NCBI RefSeq assembly: GCF_019443505.1
Contig: NZ_CP080377.1
Span: forward strand, 5,828,001-5,892,000
Direction of reading: 5' to 3'
Source: Janthinobacterium sp. PAMC25594
GTDB lineage: Bacteria > Pseudomonadota > Gammaproteobacteria > Burkholderiales > Burkholderiaceae_D
Length of the DNA: 64,000 nt
A program made the position numbers and the translations under genes. Positions 42,747 to 52,274 of the stretch are shown one piece after another. The notes beneath the pieces were generated by a model. That model was not told the origin of the DNA. It saw only the letters and a program-made list of their open reading frames with translations, and searched no databases. Within the stretch, counting starts at the first letter, position 1; each line of letters starts with the position of its first letter.

Positions 42747-42775
42747 CTGACAAACCCCGCCGAATTTGTTATACT
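42747..42775 (+). promoter_or_regulatory. Promoter of the isc operon
   Basis: -35 CTGACA (42747-42752) and -10 TATACT (42770-42775) with a 17-base spacer, ending 88 bases before iscR. The -10 box overlaps an IscR site. Confidence 0.65.
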
Positions 42776-42795
42776 TGACTAAATCATTCAACTAC
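42771..42795 (+). promoter_or_regulatory. Type-1 IscR binding site
   Basis: The 25-base stretch starting ATACTTGACTAAATCATTCA fits 23 of 25 positions of the type-1 IscR consensus ATASYYGACTRWWWYAGTCRRSTAT. It covers the -10 box and the start region, so cluster-loaded IscR would repress its own operon. Confidence 0.75.
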
Positions 42796-42863
42796 TCGGG
42801 GTTTGAGAAGTTGAAAAGCCGCAATATTTTAAACTAGTTATTGAACAGTTAAGCCGAGGATGT

Positions 42864-43340
42864 ATGCGTCTGACTACAAAAGGTCGTTTTGCCGTGACTG
42901 CAATGATCGATCTTGCCCTGCGCCAGGGCAAGGGGCCGGTCACCTTGTCCGGCATCAGCCAGCGCCAGTCGATTTCCCTGTCCTATCTGGAACAGCTGTT
43001 CGGCAAGCTGCGCCGGCATGAGATCGTCGAATCGATCCGTGGTCCGGGCGGCGGCTACAGCCTGGCGCGCCGTGCCGACAAGGTGACGGTGGCCGACATC
43101 ATCATCGCCGTCGACGAGCCGCTGGACGCCACGCAGTGCGGCGGCAAGGAACATTGCCACGGCGCCGACGCGGCCACGGGTGCGCGCTGCATGACGCATG
43201 AATTGTGGTCCACACTCAACGAAAAAATGGTCGATTATCTGGATTCTGTGTCCTTGCAGGACCTGGTCGACCAGCAGAGACAAAAGATTGCCGAGCAAAG
43301 CGTGATGGTGATGCACCGTAACCACGCCGCCCTCGGTTGA
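42864..43340 (+). CDS. iscR: Fe-S cluster regulator IscR
   Basis: 158 residues of the Rrf2 family. An N-terminal winged helix (MRLTTKGRFAVTAMIDLAL, ISLSYLEQLFGKLRRHEIV, GPGGGYSLAR) is followed by the three cluster-ligand cysteines (CGGKEHCHGADAATGARC). It senses 2Fe-2S status and represses the isc operon through the site just upstream. First gene of the operon. Confidence 0.96.
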   Translation: MRLTTKGRFAVTAMIDLALRQGKGPVTLSGISQRQSISLSYLEQLFGKLRRHEIVESIRGPGGGYSLARRADKVTVADIIIAVDEPLDATQCGGKEHCHGADAATGARCMTHELWSTLNEKMVDYLDSVSLQDLVDQQRQKIAEQSVMVMHRNHAALG

Positions 43341-43382
43341 TAAATACAAAATACTAAGTTGCTGATTGCATTGGAGTTATTG

Positions 43383-44639
43383 ATGAACGCCCCTGAAAAA
43401 AACGTAGGCCAAGTGCACTTTGAAACCGCACCGCATTTCCCGATCTACATGGATTACTCGGCCACCACGCCGATCGATCCACGCGTCGCCGACAAGATGA
43501 TTCCCTACCTGCGCGAGCAGTTCGGCAATCCGGCATCGCGCAGCCACATGTATGGCTGGACGGCGGAAAAAGCCGTGGAAGAGGCACGCGGCTACGTAGC
43601 GGCCCTGGTGAACGCCGATCCGCGCGAAATCATCTGGACTTCCGGCGCGACGGAAAGCAACAACCTGGCCATCAAGGGCGCGGCACAGTTCTACAAGACC
43701 AAGGGCAAGCACATCATCACCGTCAAGACCGAGCATAAATCGGTACTCGACACGGTGCGCGAACTGGAACGCATCGGCTTTGAAGCGACGTATCTGGAGC
43801 CGCAGGACAACGGCCTGATTACCGTCGAGCAGCTGGCCGCGGCCGTGCGCCCGGACACCATCCTCGTGTCGGTGATGCTGGTGAACAACGAAATCGGCGT
43901 GATCCAGCCGATCGACGAAATCGGCGTGTTCTGCCGCTCGAAAGGCATCATCTTCCATTGCGACGCCGCGCAAGCGACGGGCAAGGTCGTCATCGACCTG
44001 CAAAAGACCAAGGTCGACCTGATGACCTTCACGGCGCACAAAACCTACGGCCCAAAAGGCGTGGGCGCCCTGTACGTGTGCCGCAAGCCGCGCGTGCGCC
44101 TGGAAGCGCAGATGCACGGTGGCGGCCATGAGCGCGGCCTGCGCTCGGGCACCCTGCCGACGCACCAGATCGTCGGCATGGGCGAGAGCTTCCGCATCGC
44201 CAAGGAAGAAATGGACAGCGAAATCGGCCGCATCAAGGCCTTGCGCGACCGCCTGGCGAAGGGCTTGCAAGAGATCGAAGAAGTCTACATCAACGGCGAC
44301 ATGGAGCACCGCGTGCCGCACAACCTGAACGTCAGCTTCAACTACGTCGAAGGCGAGTCGCTGATCATGGCGATCAAGGATATCGCCGTGTCGTCCGGTT
44401 CGGCCTGCACCTCGGCCAGCCTGGAGCCATCGTACGTGCTGCGCGCCCTGGGCCGCAGCGACGAACTGGCGCACAGCTCGATCCGCTTCACCATCGGCCG
44501 CTTCTCGACCGAGGAAGACATCGACTTCGCCGTGAACCTGCTGAAATCGAAAGTACACAAGCTGCGCGAATTGTCGCCGCTGTGGGATATGTTTAAAGAT
44601 GGCATTGATATCAATTCCATCCAATGGGCAGCCCACTAA
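43383..44639 (+). CDS. iscS: Cysteine desulfurase IscS
   Basis: 418 residues from the ATG with GGAGTT upstream. The PLP-binding Lys lies in [12 protein letters not shown], the pyridine-interacting residues in [10 protein letters not shown], and the mobile-loop active-site Cys in [16 protein letters not shown]. An N-terminal extension of about 15 residues precedes the family start ([12 protein letters not shown]). It supplies sulfur from cysteine to IscU. Confidence 0.97.
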   Translation: MNAPEKNVGQVHFETAPHFPIYMDYSATTPIDPRVADKMIPYLREQFGNPASRSHMYGWTAEKAVEEARGYVAALVNADPREIIWTSGATESNNLAIKGAAQFYKTKGKHIITVKTEHKSVLDTVRELERIGFEATYLEPQDNGLITVEQLAAAVRPDTILVSVMLVNNEIGVIQPIDEIGVFCRSKGIIFHCDAAQATGKVVIDLQKTKVDLMTFTAHKTYGPKGVGALYVCRKPRVRLEAQMHGGGHERGLRSGTLPTHQIVGMGESFRIAKEEMDSEIGRIKALRDRLAKGLQEIEEVYINGDMEHRVPHNLNVSFNYVEGESLIMAIKDIAVSSGSACTSASLEPSYVLRALGRSDELAHSSIRFTIGRFSTEEDIDFAVNLLKSKVHKLRELSPLWDMFKDGIDINSIQWAAH

Positions 44640-44693
44640 CCAACACCGTGGCCTCGTGAATGGGGCCGGCAAGAATATTAAAGGAGCATCAAA

Positions 44694-45083
44694 ATGGCTT
44701 ACTCGGACAAAGTACTCGATCACTACGAAAACCCGCGCAACGTGGGCGCTTTCGACAAGGGTGATGACACCATCGGCACCGGCATGGTAGGCGCGCCCGC
44801 CTGCGGCGACGTGATGAAACTGCAGATCAAGGTCGGCGCCGATGGCCTGATCGAAGACGCGAAATTCAAGACCTACGGCTGCGGTTCGGCCATCGCGTCG
44901 AGCTCGCTGGTGACCGAATGGGTCAAGGGCAAGACCCTGGACCAGGCGCTGGCCATCAAGAATACGCAGATCGCCGAAGAACTGGCCCTGCCGCCAGTGA
45001 AGATCCACTGCTCCATCCTGGCGGAAGACGCCATCAAGGCGGCAGTGCTGGATTACCAGACCCGCCATCCAGTAGCAGCTTAA
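44694..45083 (+). CDS. iscU: Fe-S cluster scaffold IscU
   Basis: 129 residues. The three scaffold cysteines are present (VGAPACGDVM, KTYGCGSAIA, KIHCSILAEDA), as is the HscA-recognition loop LPPVK. Builds 2Fe-2S clusters from IscS sulfur. Its start has GGAG upstream. Confidence 0.97.
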   Translation: MAYSDKVLDHYENPRNVGAFDKGDDTIGTGMVGAPACGDVMKLQIKVGADGLIEDAKFKTYGCGSAIASSSLVTEWVKGKTLDQALAIKNTQIAEELALPPVKIHCSILAEDAIKAAVLDYQTRHPVAA

Positions 45084-45134
45084 ACGTTGGCAGCCCGCCC
45101 CAGCCGCAAGGCCGGGGCAGTTGCGGAGAAATAC

Positions 45135-45455
45135 ATGATCACACTGACCGAAAAAGCGGCGAAACACATCAACCGTTATATCGAACGGCGCGGCAAGGGC
45201 ATGGGCTTGCGCTTTGGCGTGCGCACCACGGGCTGCTCGGGCCTGGCTTACAAGCTCGAATATGTCGATGAAGTGGCGGCCGAAGACAGCGTTTTTGAGT
45301 CGCACGGCGTGAAAGTCTTCGTCGACCCGAAAAGCCTGCCTTACATCGACGGCACGGAACTCGATTTCGCGCGCGAAGGCTTGAACGAAGGCTTCAAGTT
45401 CCACAATCCGAACGAAAAAGACGCCTGCGGCTGCGGCGAGTCCTTCAGGATTTAA
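45135..45455 (+). CDS. iscA: A-type Fe-S carrier IscA
   Basis: 106 residues from the ATG with CGGAGA upstream. The HesB/IscA signature and three conserved cysteines are visible (TTGCSGLAY and CGCGESF). It transfers clusters or iron to target proteins. Confidence 0.96.
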   Translation: MITLTEKAAKHINRYIERRGKGMGLRFGVRTTGCSGLAYKLEYVDEVAAEDSVFESHGVKVFVDPKSLPYIDGTELDFAREGLNEGFKFHNPNEKDACGCGESFRI

Positions 45456-45521
45456 ACAGCTGGCAAGACCCCGGTCGGTGCGCTGTACCCATCGATTGCG
45501 GTACAGCGACCACCGACCATT

Positions 45522-46037
45522 ATGCAAAATCACTTCGAATTATTCCAGTTGCCGGCGCAGTTCGGGCTCGACATGAGCGCGCTCGACTCTGCCTACCGCG
45601 ACGTGCAGGGCAAGGTCCATCCGGACCGCTTCATCAACGCCAGCAGCGCTGAAAAGCGCGTGGCGATGCAATGGGCCACGCGCGCCAATGAAGCCTATCA
45701 AACCCTGAAAAGCCCGCAAAAGCGCGCGCAATACCTGTGCGAACTCAATGGCGTCGATTTGCAGACGGAGTCGAACACGGCCATGCCCGTCAGCTTCCTG
45801 ATGCAGCAGATGGAGTGGCGCGAGGAACTCGGCGATGCGCGCGCCGGCAAGGATGCCGACGCGCTCGACGCCCTGGACCGCCAGTTGCGCGGTGAACGCA
45901 AGGCCTTGCTGGCCCAGGTGGCGGCCCAGCTCGACGCGGGCGACTATGTGAATGCCGCGCAAAGCGTGCGCGCCCTGATGTTCCTCGACAAATTCGGCGA
46001 AGAAGTCCGTTTTGCATACGAGGCCATGGAAGCCTGA
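45522..46037 (+). CDS. hscB: Co-chaperone HscB
   Basis: 171 residues. The N-terminal J-domain has the HPD motif (KVHPDRFINAS) and the C-terminal three-helix domain binds IscU (QQMEWREELGDARAG). Stimulates HscA and delivers IscU to it. Confidence 0.95.
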   Translation: MQNHFELFQLPAQFGLDMSALDSAYRDVQGKVHPDRFINASSAEKRVAMQWATRANEAYQTLKSPQKRAQYLCELNGVDLQTESNTAMPVSFLMQQMEWREELGDARAGKDADALDALDRQLRGERKALLAQVAAQLDAGDYVNAAQSVRALMFLDKFGEEVRFAYEAMEA

Positions 46038-46125
46038 CTGACCAAGCGCCAGTCCGGCGCGCGTCTTATAATGCGCGACAGGCATCAGCAGCACCACGCA
46101 CAAAATTAATCGAGGCACGAATACA

Positions 46126-48006
46126 ATGGCACTTCTGCAAATTTCCGAACCAGGCATGTCGACCGCGCCGCACCAGCACCGCCTGGCCGTCGGCATCGAT
46201 CTGGGCACCACCAATTCCCTGGTCGCCACCGTGCGCAACAGCATTCCCGAGGTGCTCAACGACGAAGACGGGCGCTCCCTGCTGCCCTCCGTCGTGCGCT
46301 ACCTGCCGAACGGCCATGCGAACATCGGCTACAAGGCCCTGTCCGCGCAAACCACCGACCCGAAGAACACCATCGTGTCCGTCAAGCGCTTCATGGGCCG
46401 CGGCCTGGCCGACATCGCCTACGCGGAAAACCTGCCTTACGACTTCCAGGATACGCCTGGCATGGTGCAGCTGAAAACCGTGGCCGGCGTGAAAAGTCCG
46501 GTCGAAGTGTCGGCGCAAATTCTCGCCACCCTGCGCCAGCGTGCGGAAGACTCGCTCGGCGACGACCTGGTGGGCGCCGTGATCACCGTGCCCGCTTACT
46601 TTGACGATGCGCAGCGCCAGGCGACGAAAGATGCGGCGCAACTGGCCGGCATCAATGTCTTGCGCCTCTTGAGCGAGCCGACGGCCGCCGCCATCGCGTA
46701 TGGCCTCGATAACGCCTCCGAAGGCGTGTACGCCGTGTATGACCTCGGCGGCGGCACTTTCGACATTTCCATCCTGAAGCTGAGCAAGGGCGTCTTTGAA
46801 GTGCTGTCGACGGGCGGCGACTCGGCCCTGGGCGGCGACGATTTCGACCGCCGCCTGTTCTGCTGGATCAGCGAGCACGCCAAGCTGGCGCCGCTGTCGG
46901 ACGAAGACACGGCCATCCTGCTGGTGAAAGCGCGTGAGATCAAGGAAACGCTGTCGACCAAGTCGGAAACGATGATCGACGCGGCCCTGAACTCGGGTGA
47001 AGAAATCCACCTGCGCATCACGGCGACGGAATTTGCCGCCATGACGCAGCACCTGGTGGGCAAGACCATGAACGCCATCAAAAAAGCCTTGCGCGACGCG
47101 AACGTGGATGCGGACGACGTCGACGGCGTGGTGATGGTCGGTGGCGCCACGCGCATGCCGCACGTGCAGCGCGCCGTCAGCGAATTCTTCCACACGACGC
47201 CGCACGCGAATATCGACCCCGATAAAGTGGTGGCGCTGGGCGCGGCCATCCAGGCGAACTTGCTGGCAGGTAATCGCGCCGCCGGCGACGACTGGCTGCT
47301 GCTGGACGTGATTCCGCTGTCGCTCGGTATCGAAACCATGGGCGGCCTGGTGGAAAAGATCATTCCCCGCAATTCGACGATTCCGTGCGCGCGCGCGCAG
47401 GAATTCACGACCTTTAAAGATGGCCAGACGGCGCTGGCCGTGCATGTGCTGCAGGGCGAGCGCGAACTGGTGAGCGATTGCCGTTCGCTGGCGCGTTTCG
47501 AGCTGCGCGGCATTCCGCCGATGGTGGCGGGCGCCGCGCGCATCCGCATCACGTATCAGGTCGATGCGGATGGCTTGCTGTCCGTCTCGGCGCGCGAATT
47601 GCGCTCGGGCGTGGAAGCGTCGATCAGCGTCAAGCCGGCGTATGGCCTGGGCGACGACGACATCGCTCGCATGCTGCAGGAGTCGTACACGTCGGCCGAC
47701 ACCGACATGGTGGCGCGCGCGCTGCGCGAAGAGCAGGTGGAAGCGGAACGCATCCTGCTGGCCACGCAGTCGGCGCTGGACGAAGACGGCGGCTTGCTCG
47801 ACGACGCCGAACGGGTCACCGTGGATGGCTTGATGAACAAGGTGCGCGACGCCATTGCGCAATCGCAAAGCGGCGCCATCGACCACCAGGCATTGAAGCT
47901 GGCGATCGAGGCGCTGGCCGACGGCACCGAGGATTTCGCCTCGCGCCGCATGGACCGCAGCGTGCGCACTGCTCTGAAGGGCAAGTCCCTGGACCAGGTC
48001 GTATAA
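46126..48006 (+). CDS. hscA: Fe-S specific Hsp70 chaperone HscA
   Basis: 626 residues. The nucleotide-binding domain has [31 protein letters not shown] and [11 protein letters not shown]. The substrate domain follows from about 395 with [19 protein letters not shown]. The length matches HscA rather than the longer DnaK. Releases clusters from IscU in an ATP-dependent cycle with HscB. Confidence 0.97.
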   Translation: MALLQISEPGMSTAPHQHRLAVGIDLGTTNSLVATVRNSIPEVLNDEDGRSLLPSVVRYLPNGHANIGYKALSAQTTDPKNTIVSVKRFMGRGLADIAYAENLPYDFQDTPGMVQLKTVAGVKSPVEVSAQILATLRQRAEDSLGDDLVGAVITVPAYFDDAQRQATKDAAQLAGINVLRLLSEPTAAAIAYGLDNASEGVYAVYDLGGGTFDISILKLSKGVFEVLSTGGDSALGGDDFDRRLFCWISEHAKLAPLSDEDTAILLVKAREIKETLSTKSETMIDAALNSGEEIHLRITATEFAAMTQHLVGKTMNAIKKALRDANVDADDVDGVVMVGGATRMPHVQRAVSEFFHTTPHANIDPDKVVALGAAIQANLLAGNRAAGDDWLLLDVIPLSLGIETMGGLVEKIIPRNSTIPCARAQEFTTFKDGQTALAVHVLQGERELVSDCRSLARFELRGIPPMVAGAARIRITYQVDADGLLSVSARELRSGVEASISVKPAYGLGDDDIARMLQESYTSADTDMVARALREEQVEAERILLATQSALDEDGGLLDDAERVTVDGLMNKVRDAIAQSQSGAIDHQALKLAIEALADGTEDFASRRMDRSVRTALKGKSLDQVV

Positions 48007-48073
48007 AACCAATTGAACAGCGCGCCGCCGATACTGCGGCCGCGCTCCGAATGACAGACTGAAAGAAGAAACC

Positions 48074-48415
48074 ATGCCACAAATCGTTATCCTGCCGCAC
48101 GCCAAGCTTTGCCCGGACGGCGCCGTCATCGAAGCCCCGGCCGGCAAGTCCATCTGCGACATCCTGCTGGAAAACGACATCGACATCGAGCACGCCTGCG
48201 AAAAATCGTGCGCCTGCACCACCTGCCACGTGCTGGTGCGCGAAGGCATCGAATCGCTGAACGAAGCGACGGAACTGGAAGAAGACATGCTGGACAAGGC
48301 CTGGGGCCTGGAAGCCGTGTCGCGCCTGTCGTGCCAGTCCATCGTGGCCGACGCCGACCTCGTCGTCGAAATCCCGAAATACACGATCAACCAGGTCAGC
48401 GAAGGCAGTCACTAA
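48074..48415 (+). CDS. fdx: 2Fe-2S ferredoxin of the Isc system
   Basis: 113 residues. Adrenodoxin-type cysteine pattern CEKSCACTTCHV with the distal Cys in RLSCQSIV. It supplies electrons for cluster assembly on IscU. iscX follows after one base. Confidence 0.96.
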   Translation: MPQIVILPHAKLCPDGAVIEAPAGKSICDILLENDIDIEHACEKSCACTTCHVLVREGIESLNEATELEEDMLDKAWGLEAVSRLSCQSIVADADLVVEIPKYTINQVSEGSH

Positions 48416-48416
48416 C

Positions 48417-48611
48417 ATGAAATGGTCCGATATTCACGCGATCGCCGAGGCGCTGTACGACGCGCATCCGGACATCGACCCGTTGACCGTGCGTTTCACC
48501 GACCTGCATAACTGGGTGGTGGAACTGGACGGCTTCGACGATGACCACACGCGCGGCGGCGAAAAAGTGCTCGAAGCGATACAGATGGCGTGGATCGATG
48601 AAGCGCGCTAA
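48417..48611 (+). CDS. iscX: Fe-S assembly protein IscX
   Basis: 64 residues with the complete IscX/YfhJ fold: MKWSDIHAIAEALYDAHPDIDPLTVRFTDLHNWV and the acidic FDDDH patch proposed to bind iron and IscS. It overlaps the downstream methyltransferase start by 14 bases. Confidence 0.95.
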   Translation: MKWSDIHAIAEALYDAHPDIDPLTVRFTDLHNWVVELDGFDDDHTRGGEKVLEAIQMAWIDEAR

Positions 48612-49530
48612 GGGCGCGGCAGCCGCCGCCACCGCAGCCGCCGCCACCGCAGCCGTTGTGCCGAAAGACGTCATCACGGCCGCCAGCAACATGCCCGAGA
48701 TCAAGGATGGCCAGTCGGTCGCCTTGCTGCAGGAATTGCACATCCTGACGCGCGACGGCAAGATGAACCAGGATAGCCGCCGCAAGCTCAAGCAGGTGTA
48801 CCACCTGACGCAGTTCATCGAGCCGCTGCTGCGCGAAGTGCAGCTCGACCATCCCGGCGTGTCCTTGGTTGACCACGGCGCCGGCAAGTCGTACCTGGGT
48901 TTCATCCTGTACGACCTGTTCTTCAAGAATGGCAACGACGGTTCGCACATCTACGGCATCGAGACGCGCGAAGAGCTGGTGCAGCGCTCGCAAGAGCTGG
49001 CGAAGAAATTCAAGTTCCCCGGCATGTCCTTCCTGCCCCTGTCCGTGGCCGAATCGACGGAATCGAGCTTGCTGCCGCAGCAGATCGACATCGTCACGGC
49101 CTTGCATGCGTGCAACACGGCTACCGATGACGCGATCCACTTCGCGCTGAAGAAAAAGGCGAAGTTCATGGTGCTGGTGCCGTGTTGCCAGGCGGAAGTC
49201 GCTTCCGTCTTGAAGAAGAACAAGGGTCAGAGCCTGGGCAAGAGTGCCTTGACGGAATTGTGGCGCCACCCGCTGCACACGCGCGAGTTCGGCAGCCAGA
49301 TCACCAACGTGCTGCGCTGTTTGCAGCTGGAAGCGCATGGCTACCAGGTCAGCGTGACGGAACTGGTGGGCTGGGAGCATTCGATGAAGAATGAACTGAT
49401 CATCGCCAGTTATAAAAACCTGCCGCGCCAGCGTCCGACGGAACGCCTGCAGGAAGTGCTGCAGACGCTGGGGCTGGAAGAGATGGGCCACCGCTTCTTT
49501 GCCGAGGAATTGGCGAAGGCGCAGGCCTGA
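48598..49530 (+). CDS. SAM-dependent methyltransferase (methyltransferase-32 / GSTCD-like)
   Basis: 310 residues from the ATG inside the end of iscX; an Ala-rich N-terminus of about 25 residues follows. The SAM-binding motif is LVDHGAGKSYLGFILYDL (about 95-112). ALHACNTATDDAI and VLVPCCQAEV match the methyltransferase-32 group related to GSTCD. The target is unknown. Overlap with iscX suggests cotranscription with the Isc genes. No ribosome site is obvious, consistent with coupling. Confidence 0.83.
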   Translation: MKRAKGAAAAATAAAATAAVVPKDVITAASNMPEIKDGQSVALLQELHILTRDGKMNQDSRRKLKQVYHLTQFIEPLLREVQLDHPGVSLVDHGAGKSYLGFILYDLFFKNGNDGSHIYGIETREELVQRSQELAKKFKFPGMSFLPLSVAESTESSLLPQQIDIVTALHACNTATDDAIHFALKKKAKFMVLVPCCQAEVASVLKKNKGQSLGKSALTELWRHPLHTREFGSQITNVLRCLQLEAHGYQVSVTELVGWEHSMKNELIIASYKNLPRQRPTERLQEVLQTLGLEEMGHRFFAEELAKAQA

Positions 49531-49548
49531 TTGTTGGCTTACGCGTTC

Positions 49549-49654
49549 CGCTAATCCAACCTACCAAACCCGCCACCGCCGCGCAGGTCGGGTGGGTCGG
49601 GTAGGTCGGATTAGCGTAGCGTAATCCGACAATCAGCAGCGTAATCCGACAATC
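49549..49654. repeat. REP-like palindrome with direct repeats
   Basis: CGCTAATCCAACCTACC (49549-49565) pairs with GGTAGGTCGGATTAGCG (49600-49616), one mismatch, to make a long hairpin. A second inverted pair GTCGGATTA/TAATCCGAC (49605-49630) and a direct repeat of GCGTAATCCGACAATC (49619-49634 and 49639-49654) follow. It resembles dispersed palindromic elements found between genes and may end transcription of the isc operon. Confidence 0.75.
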
Positions 49655-49736
49655 TCCAGCGCAATCAGCAAAAAGGGGGAGGAGCGGGTCGGTTACAATA
49701 CCGGCTTTCTCCTCCTCTTGCTTTTTGCGCCTCCCC

Positions 49737-50495
49737 ATGACCACACCACACGAAATGCCCACCGTCCGCCTGGCCAAGCGCCTGTCTGAAGACGTACCCT
49801 GCTCACGCCGCGAGGCCGAGCTGTATATCGAGGGCGGTTGGGTCACGGTCGATGGCGTGCTGGTGGAGGAATCGGGTGCGCGCGTGGCCGACAATCAGGC
49901 GGTCGTGCTGTTGCCGAACGCGACCTTGGAAGAAATGCCGCCCGTGACGATCCTGCTGCACAAGCCGGCCGGCGTCAACGGCGGCGTGGGCAGCGAAGGC
50001 AAGCCGGCCCTGGCCTGCTTGCGTCCCGAAGAGCTGTTCACCCCGGAAAACGTGCTGCCCAGCGCCGTCACGCGCTTTCTCAAGCGCCACCTGATCGGCC
50101 TGACCATCACCAATCCGCTCGACACCATGGCCTCCGGCTTGCTGGTGTTTACGCAGGATTTCCGCGTCGCCCGCAAACTGGTCGACGAAGCGAAAACGGT
50201 GGAGCAGGAATTCATCGTGGAAGTATCGGGCGACATCATGGAAAACGGCCTGGCGCTGCTGAATCACGGCTTGCCCTTCAATGGCAAGCCTTTGCCGCCG
50301 ATCAAGGTCAGCTGGCAAAACGAGACGCGCCTGCGCTTCGCCCTGAAAAACGTGCAGCCGGGCCAGATCGCCCATATGTGCAAGATGGTGGGACTGGATG
50401 TCGTCGCCATGAAACGCTTGCGCATCGGCCGCATTCCGATGGGCGCCATGCCCGTGGGGCAATGGCGCTATCTGCAGGGTTACGAGCGTTTCTAA
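49737..50495 (+). CDS. RsuA/RluB/E/F-family rRNA pseudouridine synthase with altered catalytic loop
   Basis: 252 residues. An N-terminal S4 domain (about 12-60, RLAKRLSEDVPCSRREAELYIEGG) is followed by the synthase domain (PVTILLHKPAGVNGG, then TNPLDTMASGLLVFTQDF). The catalytic Asp is in NPLD; the family normally has GRLD, so the Arg that contacts the flipped base is Pro here. Later motifs VEQEFIVEVSG and LRIGRIPMG are normal. Best called RluF-like; the substrate is uncertain. It overlaps the convergent haemoglobin gene by four bases. Confidence 0.85.
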   Translation: MTTPHEMPTVRLAKRLSEDVPCSRREAELYIEGGWVTVDGVLVEESGARVADNQAVVLLPNATLEEMPPVTILLHKPAGVNGGVGSEGKPALACLRPEELFTPENVLPSAVTRFLKRHLIGLTITNPLDTMASGLLVFTQDFRVARKLVDEAKTVEQEFIVEVSGDIMENGLALLNHGLPFNGKPLPPIKVSWQNETRLRFALKNVQPGQIAHMCKMVGLDVVAMKRLRIGRIPMGAMPVGQWRYLQGYERF

Positions 50496-50920
50496 AGCTG
50501 CGGCGCCACGATGGCGTGGCTTTCCGCAAAGCTTTTCCATAGCCGTTCAGCAATATTCAAGGCGATGGTGTCGGCCTTCTCTTGCAGGGCAGCATTGCCC
50601 ATGCTTTCGGTCGTGGCGAAGAACAGGGTCAGCCAGCGGCGGAACATGCACGGCGTCAGGTGTTCCATTTGCGCGTGCTGGGCCAGCGGTTTGCCGTGGT
50701 AGCGCATGGTGCCGCGCAGCAAACCTGACCAGAAATCGACCAATGTTGCCAGGTGGGCATCCCAATCCTTGACCTCGGCGGCAAAGATGGGGCCCAGCAT
50801 GGCATCGTCGCGCGCGGCCGCATAAAAGGTGTGGACGAGGTGCTTGACTTCGTCTTCGCTGCAGACTTCCTCGCGGTAGGGAGCGAAGCGTGTGTGGGGG
50901 AGGGGGGCGGTATTATTCAT
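50492..50920 (-). CDS. Group III truncated haemoglobin
   Basis: 142 residues. The globin helices are visible with LVHTFYAAARDDAMLGPIF, the heme-pocket DFWSGLLRGTMRYHGKPLAQH containing the proximal His region, and HLTPCMFRRWLTLFF. Group III proteins bind oxygen or nitric oxide; function here is unknown. Monocistronic. Confidence 0.85.
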   Translation of the reverse strand: MNNTAPLPHTRFAPYREEVCSEDEVKHLVHTFYAAARDDAMLGPIFAAEVKDWDAHLATLVDFWSGLLRGTMRYHGKPLAQHAQMEHLTPCMFRRWLTLFFATTESMGNAALQEKADTIALNIAERLWKSFAESHAIVAPQL

Positions 50921-50983
50921 GGCATGCCATGATCGCAGAGCCCCCGTGGCGCTTCAATGACTTAGGTCAAGCCGCATAAAAAC

Positions 50984-51520
50984 TCAGGCGGCGACTTTCT
51001 TCGACTTCTTGGCCGGTGCCGGCAATTGCACGGTCTGCGTGCCCACGAGCTTGTCGTGCAGGAATTGTCCATTGCCCGTAAACAGGGCCGTGGCCGACCA
51101 GGCCAGGATGCCCACGCCGATGGCGCCCAGGGCAGTCCAGTGCTGCAAATCGAATGCATACGACACCAGCAGGGCCGGCAGCAGCCACATCCATGACAGG
51201 ATGTAGCGGCAGGCAGCCACGCGCAGCGGCACGTGGGCGTGGCCTGGCAATACCAGTTGCAAGCGCCACGTCTTCATGGCCAGCGTTTGCCCTTCGCGGC
51301 TCCATTGATGGATGAAATATGCGCCCATGACGAGGAAGGCCAGGCACTGGCGCATGTGTTCCGTCAGCGGCGTATGCGCGCCTTGCACGGCCAGTTCAAA
51401 CAGCAGGAAGGGTAAGAAGAGCACGGCCAGGGCCAGCAGCGACTCGTACACCATGGAAATCAGGCGGCGCTTGATCGTGGGATGGGAAGTGATGCTGGCG
51501 GCAGGTGTGCTATTTGGCAT
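50984..51520 (-). CDS. RDD-family membrane protein
   Basis: 178 residues with three to four transmembrane helices (MVYESLLALAVLFLPFLLFEL, CLAFLVMGAYFIHQW, ILSWMWLLPALLVSYAF, ALGAIGVGILAWSATALF). The RDD motif is changed to RRLISMVYESLL at the first helix. Last gene of the sigma factor operon, overlapping the DUF3106 gene by 11 bases. Function unknown. Confidence 0.82.
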   Translation of the reverse strand: MPNSTPAASITSHPTIKRRLISMVYESLLALAVLFLPFLLFELAVQGAHTPLTEHMRQCLAFLVMGAYFIHQWSREGQTLAMKTWRLQLVLPGHAHVPLRVAACRYILSWMWLLPALLVSYAFDLQHWTALGAIGVGILAWSATALFTGNGQFLHDKLVGTQTVQLPAPAKKSKKVAA

Positions 51521-52274
51521 AGTTCGGCAGTGGGGCAGGCGTGGCAGGTGGCGTGACGGGCGCGGTGGCGGGGGCCGCGGCAGGATCCGTGAGCGGCACG
51601 GCCGCCGCAGGCGTGGCGGCTGGCGGCAGGACGGGCGCGGCGACGGCAGGCGCTGCGGGCGTGGCCGGTGGCGCGATCACGGGCGGCTTGCTGGTATTCG
51701 AATTGATCGCCGGCACTTTGCCCAGCGGTTTTTTCGGCACGAGTTCCGTCGCCAGCTTTTTCTTTTGATCTTCCGGCAATTGTTGGTATTGCTCCCATTG
51801 CGCGGTTTTTTGACCAGGATCAATCTTCTTCGTGCGCGTGTAGTTTTCGCGCACCAGGCGGCGCTGTTCCGGCGTCAGCTTGATCCATTCGCGCATGCGT
51901 TCATGCACGCGGGTTTGTTCGTCGGGCGACATGGAGGCAAAGCGGCTGGCGATATCGAGCCATTTCTGCTTGCGCAGCGGTTCCAGCTTGTTCCATTCGC
52001 CCGCCAGCGGCTGCAGGGCTTCCTGCTGCGCGTGCGACAGTTTGTTCCAGGACGGGTTGTCGCTGGCCTTGGGCGGCGTGCCGCCTTTGCCGGCCGTGCG
52101 GACCGAGCCGGGCTTGACGGCCGGCGCCGGCGCCACCACGGACGCTGCCGCCACGGGAGGGGTCACGGGCGCAGGATGTTGTTGCGCGCCTACCCAGGCC
52201 GCGCCAGCCAGGGCGCAGGCGCCCAGGCCGATGCCGCCAGCCAGCCAGCCTTTGCGTACGCTCGTGCGTGCCAT
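51510..52274 (-). CDS. DUF3106-domain exported protein
   Basis: 254 residues with an N-terminal hydrophobic anchor or signal (GWLAGGIGLGACALAGAAW). The DUF3106 region (about 75-170) is rich in Trp/Lys and has repeats such as SWNKLSHAQQEALQPLAGEWNKLEPLRKQKWL and PDEQTRVHERMREWIKL. A Pro/Ala-rich tail follows. It resembles periplasmic Spy/CpxP-like metal- or stress-sensing helical proteins in style. Part of the ECF sigma operon. Confidence 0.82.
   Translation of the reverse strand: MARTSVRKGWLAGGIGLGACALAGAAWVGAQQHPAPVTPPVAAASVVAPAPAVKPGSVRTAGKGGTPPKASDNPSWNKLSHAQQEALQPLAGEWNKLEPLRKQKWLDIASRFASMSPDEQTRVHERMREWIKLTPEQRRLVRENYTRTKKIDPGQKTAQWEQYQQLPEDQKKKLATELVPKKPLGKVPAINSNTSKPPVIAPPATPAAPAVAAPVLPPAATPAAAVPLTDPAAAPATAPVTPPATPAPLPNYAK

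Noticed and set aside
43377..45533. Long minus-strand open frame opposite iscS, iscU and iscA
   Set aside because: It lies entirely antisense to well-supported genes, and its His/Arg/Gln-rich composition is typical of high-GC antisense frames. The same applies to those opposite tssM, tssH, hscA, ilvI and leuA.
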